DNA of 64,000 nt from Salinicola halophilus (lineage in GTDB: Bacteria > Pseudomonadota > Gammaproteobacteria > Pseudomonadales > Halomonadaceae). Under the pieces are notes generated by a model. The model searched no databases. It had not been told where the DNA came from and was given only the letters and a program-made list of their open reading frames with translations. Numbering within the stretch: the first letter of the stretch is position 1; every line of letters starts with the position of its first letter. The position numbers and the translations under genes were made by a program. Below are positions 20,261 to 30,953 of this stretch, piece by piece. The DNA is taken from the NCBI RefSeq assembly GCF_003206155.1, contig NZ_PZJV01000002.1, positions 434,001-498,000 on the forward strand, in the 5' to 3' direction.

Positions 20261-21241
20261 ATGCTGCACCGTGACAACGCTTCATCCCTCGCCGACGACG
20301 GTGCGGCCTCTCCCCGCGATTTTCGCCACACCAGTGTCCTGCTCGACGGCGCCGTGGATGCGCTGGTCCGCGATCCGTCCGGGCGGTATCTCGACGGTAC
20401 CTTCGGGCGCGGAGGGCATACGCGCGCGATTCTCGAACGCCTCGATGCCGACGGACGTCTGCTGGCACTCGATCGCGACCCCGCAGCTCTCGCCGCCGGC
20501 GGCGATATCGATGACGCTCGCCTGAGTCTGCGTCGCGGCGTCTTCGCCGAGCTCGATCGTCATGCCGAGGAAACCGGCCTGCTCGGTCGACTCGACGGCG
20601 TGCTGCTGGACGTGGGGGTCTCCTCGCCGCAGCTCGACGATCCCGAGCGCGGTTTCAGCTTTCTGCGTGACGGCCCGCTCGACATGCGCATGGATCCCGA
20701 GTCCGGTATCGGGGCGGCGCAGTGGCTCGCGCGCACCGGCGCCGACGAAATGGCGAGGGTCTTCAAGACTTACGGTGAGGAGCGGTTCGCCAAACGTATC
20801 GCCCGAGCGCTCGTCTCGGCCCGCCAGGAGGCGCCGATCGAGCGCACCCACCAGCTCGCCGAGATCGTCAAGGCCGCGCATCCGGCGTGGGAGAAGCACA
20901 AGCACCCGGCAACACGGGTGTTCCAGGCGATCCGTATTCACCTCAACGACGAGCTGGGCCAGCTCGAGCGGGCGCTGGATGCCGCCCTGAACGCGCTGGC
21001 GCCGGGCGGACGACTGGTGGTGATCAGCTTTCATTCACTCGAAGACCGGCTAGTGAAGCGTTTCATTCGGGATCAGTCCCGCGGTGACACTCACTTGCCT
21101 CGCGGTATGCCGATACGCGAGGATCAGCTCAACAAGCGGCTCAAGCCGGTGGGCAAGGCGCTTCGGCCGGACGAGCACGAAGTCGAAATCAATCCCCGTG
21201 CGCGCAGTGCGGTAATGCGTATCGCCGAAAAGCTGGCGTGA
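20261..21241 (+). CDS. rsmH: 16S rRNA N4-C1402 methyltransferase RsmH (MraW)
   Basis: SAM-dependent methyltransferase for the N4 position of C1402 in 16S rRNA. First gene of the division and cell-wall cluster here. The ATG at 20261 (326 residues) is preferred: the ORF stays open upstream to 20183, but that part lies inside rnpB. Motifs: [30 protein letters not shown] (SAM loop), [19 protein letters not shown] and [15 protein letters not shown]. mraZ, which usually precedes it, is absent. Confidence 0.96.
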   Translation: MLHRDNASSLADDGAASPRDFRHTSVLLDGAVDALVRDPSGRYLDGTFGRGGHTRAILERLDADGRLLALDRDPAALAAGGDIDDARLSLRRGVFAELDRHAEETGLLGRLDGVLLDVGVSSPQLDDPERGFSFLRDGPLDMRMDPESGIGAAQWLARTGADEMARVFKTYGEERFAKRIARALVSARQEAPIERTHQLAEIVKAAHPAWEKHKHPATRVFQAIRIHLNDELGQLERALDAALNALAPGGRLVVISFHSLEDRLVKRFIRDQSRGDTHLPRGMPIREDQLNKRLKPVGKALRPDEHEVEINPRARSAVMRIAEKLA

Positions 21242-21249
21242 GGAGCTCC

Positions 21250-21579
21250 ATGGCCGCTCAAGGAAGACGCACGCCCTCGAGGCTGGGCGATTGGCCCTTC
21301 GCGCGCCGGGTCAGCGTGCGGTCACTGATCCTGACGCTGCTCGTCGCCGCCATTCTGGCGAGCGCGCTGGCCATCATCAGCACCTCTCATCTCACACGCG
21401 TCCAGTACGCGCGCCTTCAGAAACTCGAGAATCAGCGCGATGCCCTTCAGACCGAGTGGGGACGCCTGCTGCTCGAGGAGAGTACCTGGTCCTCGCCGGC
21501 GCGAATCGAATCGCTCTCCACCGAGCGTCTGGAAATGCGGGTGCCGGGCGTCGATGAAGTCAAGGTGATCCATCCATGA
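21250..21579 (+). CDS. ftsL: Cell division protein FtsL
   Basis: Bitopic division protein that forms the FtsQLB complex and activates FtsWI. The ATG at 21250 is preceded by GAGGAG at ideal spacing and gives 109 residues; a GTG at 21238 overlapping the rsmH stop is the alternative. The layout is short basic cytoplasmic tail, one membrane segment (about residues 26-44, SLILTLLVAAILASALAII) and a periplasmic coiled coil (LQKLENQRDALQTEWGRLLLEE). It ends in an ATGA overlap with ftsI. Confidence 0.93.
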   Translation: MAAQGRRTPSRLGDWPFARRVSVRSLILTLLVAAILASALAIISTSHLTRVQYARLQKLENQRDALQTEWGRLLLEESTWSSPARIESLSTERLEMRVPGVDEVKVIHP

Positions 21580-23294
21580 ATGCCTCGCGTCCCTCGGCGT
21601 CGTCGAAGCGGCGGGCGCCGGATGCTCCGCTTCGCCCCGGACGCTACTGGTTCATGCTCTTCGTCATCCTGATCGCGCTCTCGGCGCTGATCGGGCGCGT
21701 GGTCTACCTGCAGGTGATCGACCGCAGCTTTCTTCAGAATCAGGGTGACGCGCGTACGCTGCGCGTGGAGTCCATCGGGGCCCACCGCGGCATGATCAGC
21801 GACCGCAACGGCGATCCGCTGGCGATCTCGACGCCGGTCGTGACGCTCTGGGCCAATCCTCAGGAGCTGACGCAGGACCCCATCCAGCAGGCGGTGCTCG
21901 CCCGCGCGCTCAAGGTCGATCCGCAGCAGCTTCAGGATCGGATCGAGCGCTATGCCAACCACGAGTTCATGTATCTGCGTCGGCAGCTCACGCCGGCACA
22001 GGCCGAACCCGTGCTCGACCTGCAGATGAGCGGCGTCTACGCCCGGGACGAATACAAGCGCTACTACCCGGCCGGTGAAGTCGCCGCTCAGCTCGTCGGG
22101 GTGACGAACGTCGACGATCAGGGCCAGGAGGGGCTGGAGCTCGCCTACAACCGCTATCTCACCGGTCAGCCCGGCAAGCGCCGCGTGCTCAAGGATCGCA
22201 AGGGGCGCCTGGTACGGGATCTGCATCTGATCGAGGATGCCAAGCCCGGCGGCGATCTTTCGCTCTCCATCGACTTGCGCCTGCAGTACATGGCCTATCG
22301 CGAACTCGCCGCCGGCATCCGCAAGAACGACGCCGACGGCGGCTCGCTGGTGATGCTCGACGCACACACCGGCGAGGTGCTGGCGATGGCCAACCTGCCG
22401 TCCTACAACCCCAACAACCGATCCGACGTCGATGTCCGCGGTCTGCGCAACCAGGCGATCACTGACGCGATCGAGCCGGGGTCGGTCATGAAACCGCTGG
22501 CGATGTCCGCGGCGCTCGCCAGCGAGCAGTTCACGCCCGAATCGATCATCAACACCAGTCCGGGGTGGATGGTCGTCGACGGCTTCACGATCAAGGACTT
22601 TCGCAACTACGGCAAGCTCGACCCGGCCGGCATCCTGCTGCACTCGTCCAACATCGGCATGGCGCACATCGCGCTCGAGCTCGACAAGGACACCATCTGG
22701 AACCGCTATCGGGCGCTCGGTCTGGGGCAGACGCCGGGCACCGGATTCCCTGGCGAGAACAGCGGCAGTCTACCGGCACCGAACAACCTCGCTCGCAGCT
22801 CGCAGGCGGCGATGGCCTACGGCTACGGCGTCGCGGTGACGCCGATGCAGCTGGCGAGCGCCTATACCGCGATCGCCAACGACGGCAATCGCCTGCACCC
22901 CTCGTTGCTCAAGCTCAGTGGCGAACCCGAGAGCGATCCGGTGATGTCGCCAACGGTGGCCCATCAACTGCTCGATATGCTCGAGAAGATCGTGCGGCCC
23001 AATGCCGGTGGACATCTGGCGATGGTGCCGGGCTATCAGATCGCGGGTAAGACCGGCACGGTGCGCAAGGTGACCAGCCAGGGCTATCAGGAGACCGAAT
23101 ATCGCGGGCTCTTCGCCGGCATCGCGCCGGCGACGAATCCCCGCATCGTCACGGTCGTGATGATCGACAACCCCAAGAAGGGCGATTACTACGGCGGCCT
23201 GGTCGCGGCCCCGGTGTTCAGCCGCGTCGTCGGCAGCGCGCTGCGTCTGCTCGACGTGCCGCCGGATCAACCCGAAGAGGAGACGGCGCCATGA
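21576..23294 (+). CDS. ftsI: Peptidoglycan transpeptidase FtsI (PBP3)
   Basis: Septum-specific class B penicillin-binding protein that cross-links peptidoglycan at the division site, in complex with FtsW. The 572 residues show an N-terminal membrane anchor (about 26-46), a pedestal domain and the transpeptidase domain with intact motifs: S303-V-M-K306 (active-site serine), S357-S-N359 and K492-T-G-T495. It overlaps ftsL and murE by 4 bp each, so the genes are translationally coupled. Confidence 0.97.
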   Translation: MNASRPSASSKRRAPDAPLRPGRYWFMLFVILIALSALIGRVVYLQVIDRSFLQNQGDARTLRVESIGAHRGMISDRNGDPLAISTPVVTLWANPQELTQDPIQQAVLARALKVDPQQLQDRIERYANHEFMYLRRQLTPAQAEPVLDLQMSGVYARDEYKRYYPAGEVAAQLVGVTNVDDQGQEGLELAYNRYLTGQPGKRRVLKDRKGRLVRDLHLIEDAKPGGDLSLSIDLRLQYMAYRELAAGIRKNDADGGSLVMLDAHTGEVLAMANLPSYNPNNRSDVDVRGLRNQAITDAIEPGSVMKPLAMSAALASEQFTPESIINTSPGWMVVDGFTIKDFRNYGKLDPAGILLHSSNIGMAHIALELDKDTIWNRYRALGLGQTPGTGFPGENSGSLPAPNNLARSSQAAMAYGYGVAVTPMQLASAYTAIANDGNRLHPSLLKLSGEPESDPVMSPTVAHQLLDMLEKIVRPNAGGHLAMVPGYQIAGKTGTVRKVTSQGYQETEYRGLFAGIAPATNPRIVTVVMIDNPKKGDYYGGLVAAPVFSRVVGSALRLLDVPPDQPEEETAP

Positions 23295-24832
23295 AAATCA
23301 AGACGACACGACTCGTCGCGGCGCTCGAGGCTCTGGCGTACCCCGAGGCGGCCGCGCGCCTCGCGCACGGGGTCGCGGAGCACGACACGCTGCGACTGAC
23401 CCAGGACAGCCGCGACGTGGCCGATGAGACGCCCTCGGCGATGCCAACGCTATTCATCGCCACGCCCGGCGTCGCGGCAGAGGGGCGCGAATACATCGAC
23501 AGCGCGCTCGCCTCGGGCGCCGCACTCGTGCTCGCGGAAGGGGCGGCGCTGGACCCTCGCTGGGAAAGCGACGATCGCGTGATCGCGCTCGAGGGCATCA
23601 CCGAGCGCCTGGCGGCCCTGGGGCGCGTACTGTTCGCCGTGCCCGAGACACTTCGCCTCATCGGCGTGACCGGGACCAACGGCAAGAGTTCGGTGACGCA
23701 CTATATCGCCGCGCTGCTCGAGGGCCTCGGCCAGCCGGCTGGCGTCGTGGGTACGCTCGGCTACGGTCGTCCCGGGGCGCTCCGTCCGGCGCTGCAGACC
23801 ACGCCCGGCCCGCTCGCGCTCCAGCAGATGCTGGGAGAGATGGCCGCCGAGGGGGTAGAGACGGTGGCAATGGAGGTCTCTTCCCACGCACTGGCACAGG
23901 ATCGGCTCGGGGATACGCCGATCGATACGGCGGTCTTCACCAACCTGAGTCGCGATCATCTCGACTACCACGCCAGCATGGCAGCGTACGCGGCGGCCAA
24001 GGCGAAGCTTTTCAAACGCGATGGAGTGCGCCTCGCCGTCGTCAACGGTGACGATCCGCTCGCCCGACTGATGCTCGCGGGTCTGCCCGAGGGCGTGCGC
24101 GTACTCGCCACGGGCAGCCAGGAGGCGACCACGCTGCGTGTGGCCGGCTGCGAGGCACTGCCGACCGGCCTGCGCGCCGTCATCGCCTCGCCGGAAGACG
24201 AACACGTGCTCGAACTGCCGCTGATGGGGCGGTTCAACCTCGACAATGCGCTGCTGGCGATGACCACGCTCTACGGGCTCGGCCATTCGCTCGAGTCGAT
24301 CTGGCCGGCAGCGGCGGCGCTCACCCCGGTCCCCGGTCGCATGCAGCGCGTGCCGGCCACCGATGAGAGGAGCGGGCCGGCGGTGATCGTCGACTACGCC
24401 CACACCCCCGCTGCGCTGGACAACGCGCTTGCCGCGCTGCGCGAGCACCTGCCCGGGAGGGAAGGAAGCGCTCTGTGGTGCGTGTTCGGCTGCGGCGGGG
24501 ATCGCGATCCCGGCAAGCGCGCGCCGATGGCGCAAGCGGTCGAGCGCCATGCCGATCGCGTGGTCATCACCGACGACAATCCGCGCACCGAGTCTGCCGA
24601 GGCCATTCGCGACGCGGTCGCGGCCGGACTCACGGCGCCGGCCACAGCGTGGTCGATCGACGGGCGTCGCGACGCCATCGAGCGCGTGATCACCGAGGCG
24701 AACGACGACGACATCGTCCTGATCGCCGGCAAGGGCCATGAGGACTATCAGGAGATCGCCGGCGTGCGACAGCCGTTCAGCGACCTCGAGGTGGCCGCGG
24801 CGGCACTCGCCCACCGCGGGGCGACGGCATGA
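23291..24832 (+). CDS. murE: UDP-MurNAc-tripeptide synthetase MurE
   Basis: Cytoplasmic Mur ligase adding the third residue to the peptidoglycan stem. The ATP-binding loop is GVTGTNGKSSVTHYIA (about 122-137). The substrate motif DDNPRTE near 433 is the DNPR form typical of meso-diaminopimelate-adding enzymes. The protein has 513 residues, slightly longer than E. coli MurE (495). ATGA overlaps on both sides tie it to ftsI and murF. Confidence 0.96.
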   Translation: MKIKTTRLVAALEALAYPEAAARLAHGVAEHDTLRLTQDSRDVADETPSAMPTLFIATPGVAAEGREYIDSALASGAALVLAEGAALDPRWESDDRVIALEGITERLAALGRVLFAVPETLRLIGVTGTNGKSSVTHYIAALLEGLGQPAGVVGTLGYGRPGALRPALQTTPGPLALQQMLGEMAAEGVETVAMEVSSHALAQDRLGDTPIDTAVFTNLSRDHLDYHASMAAYAAAKAKLFKRDGVRLAVVNGDDPLARLMLAGLPEGVRVLATGSQEATTLRVAGCEALPTGLRAVIASPEDEHVLELPLMGRFNLDNALLAMTTLYGLGHSLESIWPAAAALTPVPGRMQRVPATDERSGPAVIVDYAHTPAALDNALAALREHLPGREGSALWCVFGCGGDRDPGKRAPMAQAVERHADRVVITDDNPRTESAEAIRDAVAAGLTAPATAWSIDGRRDAIERVITEANDDDIVLIAGKGHEDYQEIAGVRQPFSDLEVAAAALAHRGATA

Positions 24833-26184
24833 GCGAGCGGCTGAGCGATGTGGCGCTGCGCCTCGGGGTCCGGCTGTCGGGAGAGGATTCGCCGGTAGGT
24901 GATGTCGTCACCGATACGCGCAAGCTCCTGCCGGGGGATCTGCTGGTGGCACTGGTCGGCGAGCGCTTCGATGCCCACGCGTTTCTCGCCCAGGCGCGGG
25001 CGAGCGGGGCGGCCGGGGCCATCGTCTCGCGGCCCATCGACGACCCGCTGCCACAGATCGTGGTGCCCGATACGCGTCTGGCGCTGGGCCAGCTCGCTCA
25101 CTCGCATCGTCTCGCGTGGGAGGGCGAGCTGATCGCGGTCACCGGCAACAGCGGCAAGACCACGGTCAAGGAGCTGACGGCGGCGATCGTCTCGCGCCGG
25201 GCGCCAACGCTCGCGACCCACGGCAATCTCAACAACGACATCGGTGCGCCACTGACGCTGCTACGCCTCGAGCCGGCGCACCGATATGCGGTGGTCGAGC
25301 TCGGCGCCAATCACCTCGGCGAGATCGCCTGGACCACGGCGCTTGCCCGGCCGGCGATCGCCGTCATCACCAACGTGACGGATGCGCACGTCGGTGAATT
25401 CGGCGGCACCGGGCAGATCGCGCAGGCCAAGGGCGAAATCCTCGCCGGGCTACGCGAGACCGGGGCGGCGGTGCTCGACCGCCAGCAGCCGTTCTTCCCT
25501 CTGTGGCGCTCGCTTGCCGGCCGCGCGCGCGTGGTCGACTTCGCCATCGAGGCCGAGGCGAGCGTGGCCGCTCACGATCTAGTCTGTGACGCTGCCGGGC
25601 GCTATGCTTTCACGCTTTCGATCACGGGCGAGGCGCCGAGGCGGGTGTCGCTCGGGCTCTTGGGGCGGCACAACGTGCGCAACGCCCTGGCGGCGGCGGG
25701 GGCGTGTCATGCAGCGGGGCTTTCGGCCACGGAGATCGCCGCCGGCCTCGAGGCGACCGCGGCGATGCCCGGGCGCATGCAGGTGATCGAGGGCATTCGC
25801 GAGAGCCGTCTCATCGACGACAGCTACAACGCCAACCCCGGAGCGATGCGCGTCGCTCTCGAAACACTGGCGACCCTGCCGGCGCCGCGCTGGTGTTTTC
25901 TCGGTGCCATGGGGGAGCTCGGCGAGGCGAGCGAGCGCTATCATCACGAGATCGGTCGTCTGGCGCGCGAGCTGGGTATCGACGTTCTAGGGACTTACGG
26001 CGACGCCGCGCGCGCCGCTGCCGCGGCCTTCGGCGACGAGGGTCACCATTTCGACGACTGGGCGGCGCTCTCCGGCTTCGCCCACGACAGGCTTCCCCCG
26101 CGTGCCAGCGTGCTGGTCAAGGGGTCGCGCAGCGCGGGCATGGAACGACTCGTTACCGCGCTGCGCATCGACGCTTCAAGGTGA
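24829..26184 (+). CDS. murF: UDP-MurNAc-tripeptide-D-Ala-D-Ala ligase MurF
   Basis: Adds D-Ala-D-Ala to the peptidoglycan precursor. The 451 residues carry ATP loop ITGNSGKTTVKELTAAI, HGNLNNDIGAPLTLLRL, and the C-terminal DDSYNANPGAMRVALETL and FLGAMGELGE motifs. Coupled to murE by overlap; mraY starts 9 bp after its stop. It needs the product of a D-Ala-D-Ala ligase, and ddlB is not at its usual site in this cluster. Confidence 0.97.
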   Translation: MSERLSDVALRLGVRLSGEDSPVGDVVTDTRKLLPGDLLVALVGERFDAHAFLAQARASGAAGAIVSRPIDDPLPQIVVPDTRLALGQLAHSHRLAWEGELIAVTGNSGKTTVKELTAAIVSRRAPTLATHGNLNNDIGAPLTLLRLEPAHRYAVVELGANHLGEIAWTTALARPAIAVITNVTDAHVGEFGGTGQIAQAKGEILAGLRETGAAVLDRQQPFFPLWRSLAGRARVVDFAIEAEASVAAHDLVCDAAGRYAFTLSITGEAPRRVSLGLLGRHNVRNALAAAGACHAAGLSATEIAAGLEATAAMPGRMQVIEGIRESRLIDDSYNANPGAMRVALETLATLPAPRWCFLGAMGELGEASERYHHEIGRLARELGIDVLGTYGDAARAAAAAFGDEGHHFDDWAALSGFAHDRLPPRASVLVKGSRSAGMERLVTALRIDASR

Positions 26185-26193
26185 ATCTGACTC

Positions 26194-27276
26194 ATGCTGC
26201 TTTTTCTGGCTGAACTGCTGACCCATGTCCAAAGCGCTTTCAACGTTTTCGGGTATCTCACGCTGCGCATCATTCTGGGGACGCTCACCGCGCTGTTCCT
26301 GAGCCTCTGGATGGGACCGCAGATGATCAAGCGTCTGGTCGAACGCCAGATCGGGCAGGCGGTGCGCGACGACGGTCCGCAGTCGCATCTCTCCAAGGCG
26401 GGAACACCGACCATGGGCGGGGCGCTGATCCTGATCTCGATCGCCGTGAGCACGCTGCTCTGGGGCGACCTGACCAATCACTACGTGTGGCTGGTGCTGG
26501 TGGTGACGCTCGGTTTCGGTGCGATCGGCTGGGTCGACGATTTCCGCAAGGTGGTGGAGAAGAACCCCCGCGGGCTGCCGGCGCGCTGGAAGTACTTCTG
26601 GCAGTCGGTGATCGGCCTCGGGGTCTCCACGGTCCTCTATCTCACGGCCGCGAGCCCGGTAGAGACCAGCTTGATCGTGCCGCTGTTCAAGGACGTGGTG
26701 ATGCCGCTGGGCGTCTTCTACATCCTGCTGAGCTATCTGGTGATCGTCGGCAGCTCCAACGCGGTCAACCTGACCGACGGCCTGGACGGACTGGCGATCA
26801 TGCCGACGGTGCTGGTCTCGATGGGACTGGCGGTGTTCGCCTACGCCAGCGGCAACGCGGTATTCGCCAACTATCTGCACATCCCCGAAGTGCCGGGGGC
26901 CGGGGAGCTCGCGGTCTTCTGCGGCACCATTGCCGGTGCCGGACTCGGCTTTCTGTGGTTCAACACCTACCCCGCTCAGGTCTTCATGGGTGACGTGGGG
27001 GCACTGGCACTGGGGGCGGCGCTGGGCGTGGTCGCGGTGATCGTGCGCCAGGAGATCGTGCTGTTCATCATGGGTGGCGTGTTCGTGATGGAGACCGTCT
27101 CGGTCATCCTGCAGGTGGGCTCCTACAAGCTCACCGGGCGGCGTATCTTCCGCATGGCACCGCTGCACCACCACTTCGAGCTCAAGGGGTGGCCCGAGCC
27201 GCGCGTCATCGTGCGTTTCTGGATCGTCACCGTGATGCTGGTCCTCCTGGGACTGGCGACGCTGAAACTGCGCTGA
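26194..27276 (+). CDS. mraY: Phospho-MurNAc-pentapeptide transferase MraY
   Basis: Integral membrane enzyme that moves phospho-MurNAc-pentapeptide to undecaprenyl phosphate, making lipid I. The 360 residues form about ten membrane segments. Diagnostic motifs are [14 protein letters not shown] (about 69-82), the catalytic Asp pair in [25 protein letters not shown], and the histidine motif [15 protein letters not shown]. Length equals the family standard. Confidence 0.98.
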   Translation: MLLFLAELLTHVQSAFNVFGYLTLRIILGTLTALFLSLWMGPQMIKRLVERQIGQAVRDDGPQSHLSKAGTPTMGGALILISIAVSTLLWGDLTNHYVWLVLVVTLGFGAIGWVDDFRKVVEKNPRGLPARWKYFWQSVIGLGVSTVLYLTAASPVETSLIVPLFKDVVMPLGVFYILLSYLVIVGSSNAVNLTDGLDGLAIMPTVLVSMGLAVFAYASGNAVFANYLHIPEVPGAGELAVFCGTIAGAGLGFLWFNTYPAQVFMGDVGALALGAALGVVAVIVRQEIVLFIMGGVFVMETVSVILQVGSYKLTGRRIFRMAPLHHHFELKGWPEPRVIVRFWIVTVMLVLLGLATLKLR

Positions 27277-27280
27277 TGCC

Positions 27281-28678
27281 ATGAGCGATCGACGCGAAAG
27301 CCCCCTCAGCGAGGCCGATCCCGAGTCGTCAGCGGAACCACGCCATCGGCTGGTCGTCGGTCTCGGCGTGTCGGGTCGGGCCATTGCCCGTTTCCTGCAG
27401 GCAAAAGGGGCGTCGTTCGCGCTGGCGGATACCCGCGAAGCGCCGCCGGGGCTCGAGGCCATTCGCGCCGCCCACCCCGAGGTCGATCTGCAACTGGGTC
27501 ACCTCGACGCGCTCGATTTCGACGCCTTCGACGAGATCGTCGTCAGCCCCGGCATCGATATCGCCCGCGCCGGTCTCGATGGGGTCCGCTCGCGGATCGT
27601 CGGCGAGATCGAACTGTTCGTGCGCGAGTGCCGGGTGCCAATCATCGCGATCACCGGCTCCAATGCCAAGTCCACCGTCACCACGCTGGTCGGCGAGATG
27701 CTCGCCGAGGCCGGGATTCACGCGGCGGTGGGCGGCAACCTGGGCGATGCCGCACTCGATCTGCTGATCGACCATTCCAATGCCGAGTGTTTCGTGCTCG
27801 AACTCTCCAGTTTTCAACTCGAGACCACGCGGCGTCTGGGCGCCTACTGCGCGGCGTTTCTCAACCTCTCGCCGGATCATCTGGATCGCCATGGCGACCT
27901 GGAAGGTTATCGTGCGGCCAAGGCGCGTATTTTCGACGGCGCGCGTCATGCGGTGGTCAACGCCGAGGATGCGGCGACCCGCCCGGAGCGGCACCTGCCG
28001 GACGTCGTCACCTTCACTGCCGAGCCGCCGGCCGCCGGCCAGTGGGGCGTCGTCTCGGCGACCCCCGAGGCGCCGGCCTGGCTTGCCCGCGGCGAGGCGC
28101 ATCTGATGCCGGTGAGCGAACTGGCGCTGATCGGTCGTCATCATTTCGCCAATGCGCTGGCGGCAGCGGCGATCGCCGACACCTTCGGCGTGCCCTGGTC
28201 GGCGATGCGCCGCGTCCTCTCGCGCTTCCAAGGTCTGCCGCATCGGGGCGAGCTGGTGGTCGAGCGCAACGGGGTGCGCTGGATCAACGACTCCAAGGGG
28301 ACCAACGTCGGCGCCACGCTCGCCGCCATCGAGGGGCTCGGAGGGTCACTTGTCGGCAGATTGATCTGGCTCGGCGGCGGCGTCGGCAAGGGTGCGGATT
28401 TCACGCCGCTGGCGGAGCCGCTGGGCCGCTACGCCAGGGAGGCGATTCTCTTCGGCGAGGACGCCGAGCGACTGCAGACGGCGCTGCAGGCACGAGTGAC
28501 GACGCGCCGAACGACAACGCTTGCGGAGGCGATGCGCCGTGCCGCCGCCATCGCCGAGCCGGGCGACTGCGTGCTGCTGTCACCGGCCTGCGCGAGTCTC
28601 GATCAGTTCCCCAACTACATGGCGCGAGGTGAGGCGTTTCGTGGCGTTCTCGCACGCGGTGAGGAGGTCGAATGCTGA
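27281..28678 (+). CDS. murD: UDP-MurNAc-L-Ala-D-glutamate ligase MurD
   Basis: Cytoplasmic Mur ligase adding D-glutamate. The 465 residues have an N-terminal Rossmann-like domain (HRLVVGLGVSGRAIARFL), an ATP loop ITGSNAKSTVTTLVGEM (about 124-140), and a C-terminal domain with WINDSKGTNVGATLAAI and LLSPACASLDQFPNY. The first 22 residues before the Rossmann strand are polar and longer than in E. coli. It starts 4 bp after mraY and overlaps ftsW by 7 bp. Confidence 0.97.
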   Translation: MSDRRESPLSEADPESSAEPRHRLVVGLGVSGRAIARFLQAKGASFALADTREAPPGLEAIRAAHPEVDLQLGHLDALDFDAFDEIVVSPGIDIARAGLDGVRSRIVGEIELFVRECRVPIIAITGSNAKSTVTTLVGEMLAEAGIHAAVGGNLGDAALDLLIDHSNAECFVLELSSFQLETTRRLGAYCAAFLNLSPDHLDRHGDLEGYRAAKARIFDGARHAVVNAEDAATRPERHLPDVVTFTAEPPAAGQWGVVSATPEAPAWLARGEAHLMPVSELALIGRHHFANALAAAAIADTFGVPWSAMRRVLSRFQGLPHRGELVVERNGVRWINDSKGTNVGATLAAIEGLGGSLVGRLIWLGGGVGKGADFTPLAEPLGRYAREAILFGEDAERLQTALQARVTTRRTTTLAEAMRRAAAIAEPGDCVLLSPACASLDQFPNYMARGEAFRGVLARGEEVEC

Positions 28679-29871
28679 AGAACGTGGAGAGCCTGAAAGG
28701 GCTGGAGGCCCGCTTCACGACGCGAGGCCAGGCGTTCGACGGCTGGCTGCTGCTGTCCGCTCTGTCGCTGATGCTGATCGGCTGGGTCATGGTGACGTCC
28801 GCCTCGTCCGAAATCGCCACCAGCCTGACCGGTAACCCGTGGTATTTCAGCATGCGTCACGGCATCTTCGTGCTGGGCGCGATGGCCGTCGGTCTGGTGG
28901 CGGTGCGTTTTCCGCTCGAGTGGTGGCGGGACAAGGGGCCGGCGCTACTGATCGTCGGCCTGCTGCTGCTGCTCGCGGTGCTTTTCGTGGGGCGTGAGAT
29001 CAACGGCAGTCGTCGCTGGATTCCGCTGGGGCTGATCAACGTTCAGGCCTCCGAGGTCGCCAAGCTCTGCATGATCGTTTACATCGCGGGCTACCTGGAG
29101 CGTTTCCTGCCGGAAGTTCGTCGCACGTGGGGGGCGTTTCTGCGGCCGCTCGCGGTGATGGCGCTCGTGGGCTTTCTGCTGATTCTCGAACCCGACTACG
29201 GCGCAGTGGTGGTGCTCACGGGCTGCGTGATGGGTATGCTCCTGCTCGCCGGTGCGCCGCTGTGGCGGTTTCTGCTGATCATGGCCGTCGTGGGCAGCGG
29301 TGCCGTGATGCTCGCGGTGGCCGAGCCGTACCGCCTGCAGCGGATCACCAGCTTTGCCAACCCCTGGGCGGATCAGTACAACACCGGCTATCAGCTGACG
29401 CAGGCGCTCATCGCCTTCGGTCGCGGACACTGGACGGGGCTGGGGCTGGGGAACAGCGTACAGAAGCTCTTTTATCTGCCGGAAGCGCATACCGACTTCG
29501 TGTTCGCGGTGCTGGCAGAGGAGCTGGGGCTTCTGGGGGCCGTCGGCGTGATCCTGCTCTTCGCGCTGCTGGTATTTCGTGCGTTCCGCATCGGTCGCAA
29601 GGCGGAGCTGGCCGGCCTGCCTTTCGCGGCCTACCTCTGTTACGGCATTGCGCTGGTCATCGGGGCGCAGGCCTTCATCAATATTTCTGTAAGCTCGGGC
29701 ATGCTGCCGACGAAAGGGCTGACGTTGCCGCTGCTCAGCTACGGCGGCTCGAGTCTCATCGTCAGCGGCGTCATGGTGGCGATGCTGTTTCGTGCCGATG
29801 CGGAGGTCCGTCGTCGGCGACCGGCTCCCGCCGCCCAGGCGCCGAAGCCTACCGAGGAGGATACGCCATGA
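28672..29871 (+). CDS. ftsW: Peptidoglycan glycosyltransferase FtsW
   Basis: SEDS-family polytopic membrane protein that polymerises septal glycan strands together with FtsI. The 399 residues have about ten membrane segments. Motifs typical of the family are NGSRRWIPLG, FLLILEPDYGAVVVL (catalytic Asp), PYRLQRITSFANPWADQYNTGYQ and the LPLLSYGGSSLI signature near 361-372. Overlaps murD (7 bp) and murG (ATGA). Confidence 0.97.
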   Translation: MLKNVESLKGLEARFTTRGQAFDGWLLLSALSLMLIGWVMVTSASSEIATSLTGNPWYFSMRHGIFVLGAMAVGLVAVRFPLEWWRDKGPALLIVGLLLLLAVLFVGREINGSRRWIPLGLINVQASEVAKLCMIVYIAGYLERFLPEVRRTWGAFLRPLAVMALVGFLLILEPDYGAVVVLTGCVMGMLLLAGAPLWRFLLIMAVVGSGAVMLAVAEPYRLQRITSFANPWADQYNTGYQLTQALIAFGRGHWTGLGLGNSVQKLFYLPEAHTDFVFAVLAEELGLLGAVGVILLFALLVFRAFRIGRKAELAGLPFAAYLCYGIALVIGAQAFINISVSSGMLPTKGLTLPLLSYGGSSLIVSGVMVAMLFRADAEVRRRRPAPAAQAPKPTEEDTP

Positions 29872-30953
29872 GTGCGCTGCGCCGCGTTTTGATCATGGCC
29901 GGGGGCACCGGTGGACACGTGGTGCCGGCACTGTCGCTGGCACGCGCGCTCGTCGCCCGCGGCATCGAGGTGGAGTGGCTGGGCAGCCCCCGCGGCATCG
30001 AAAACCGGCTGGTGCCGGCGGCGGGTATCGCGCTCAATCGAATCGATGTCGCGGGGCTACGCGGCAACGGTCTCGCCGGCTGGCTCTCGATTCCCTGGCG
30101 GCTGAGCCGGGCGGTATGGCAAGCGCGGGGCATCATCCGGCGTTTCGATCCGCAGCTCGTGGTCGGGCTGGGGGGCTTCGCCAGTGGCCCGGGCGGGCTG
30201 GCGGCGAGGCTCGACGGCCGGCCGCTGGTCGTTCACGAGCAGAACGCCGTGGCCGGGCTGACCAATCGTACCCTCTCGCATCTGGCAACTCGCGTCTACG
30301 CGGCGTTTCCGGAGGCGTTCTCCGGCAAGCGAGCGGTCGTGGTGGGCAATCCGGTGCGCCAGGAGATCATCGATCTCGGCAAGCAGCCACGAACGGTCGA
30401 AGCGATGCACGGGCGGCGGCTGCGCCTGCTCGTGCTCGGTGGCTCGCTCGGTGCTCAGGCACTCAACGACAAGCTGCCACCGGCACTGGCAGCGCTCGAC
30501 GAGACGGCGCGGCCCGAGGTGCGTCACCAGGCTGGACGCGACAAGGAGTCGGCCACCGACGCGCGATATCGCGACGCGGGGGTGGAGGCCGAGGTGAGTG
30601 ATTTCATCGATGACATGGCAGCGGCTTACGCCTGGGCGGATCTGATCGTCTGTCGCGCCGGCGCCCTGACCATCGCGGAGCTCGCGGCGGCGGCCAAACC
30701 CTCACTGCTGGTGCCGTTTCCGCACGCAGTGGATGATCACCAGACGCACAACGCGCGCTATCTCGTCGAGGCGGGCGGCGCGGAATTGATTCAACAAGAG
30801 GCGCTCGGCGTCGAACGGCTGACGGCGGCGCTCGAGGCGCTACTCGATCCCGAGGTGCTCGCCCGCATGGCGCTGGCCTCACGTCGAGTCGCACACCTCG
30901 ATGCCGTCGATCGGATGGTCGAGGGCTGCATGGAGATCGGCTTTGAGCGATAG
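29868..30953 (+). CDS. murG: UDP-GlcNAc transferase MurG (lipid II synthase)
   Basis: Peripheral inner-membrane glycosyltransferase making lipid II from lipid I. I start it at the ATG at 29868, which forms an ATGA with the ftsW stop; the frame is open far upstream only because it shadows ftsW. It gives 361 residues. Motifs: [46 protein letters not shown] and [20 protein letters not shown]. Its end overlaps the proposed TTG start of murC by 11 bp. Confidence 0.97.
   Translation: MSALRRVLIMAGGTGGHVVPALSLARALVARGIEVEWLGSPRGIENRLVPAAGIALNRIDVAGLRGNGLAGWLSIPWRLSRAVWQARGIIRRFDPQLVVGLGGFASGPGGLAARLDGRPLVVHEQNAVAGLTNRTLSHLATRVYAAFPEAFSGKRAVVVGNPVRQEIIDLGKQPRTVEAMHGRRLRLLVLGGSLGAQALNDKLPPALAALDETARPEVRHQAGRDKESATDARYRDAGVEAEVSDFIDDMAAAYAWADLIVCRAGALTIAELAAAAKPSLLVPFPHAVDDHQTHNARYLVEAGGAELIQQEALGVERLTAALEALLDPEVLARMALASRRVAHLDAVDRMVEGCMEIGFER

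Noticed and set aside
29127-29867. In-frame upstream extension of murG
   Set aside because: The extension is a shadow of ftsW in another frame; murG starts at the ATGA overlap at 29868.
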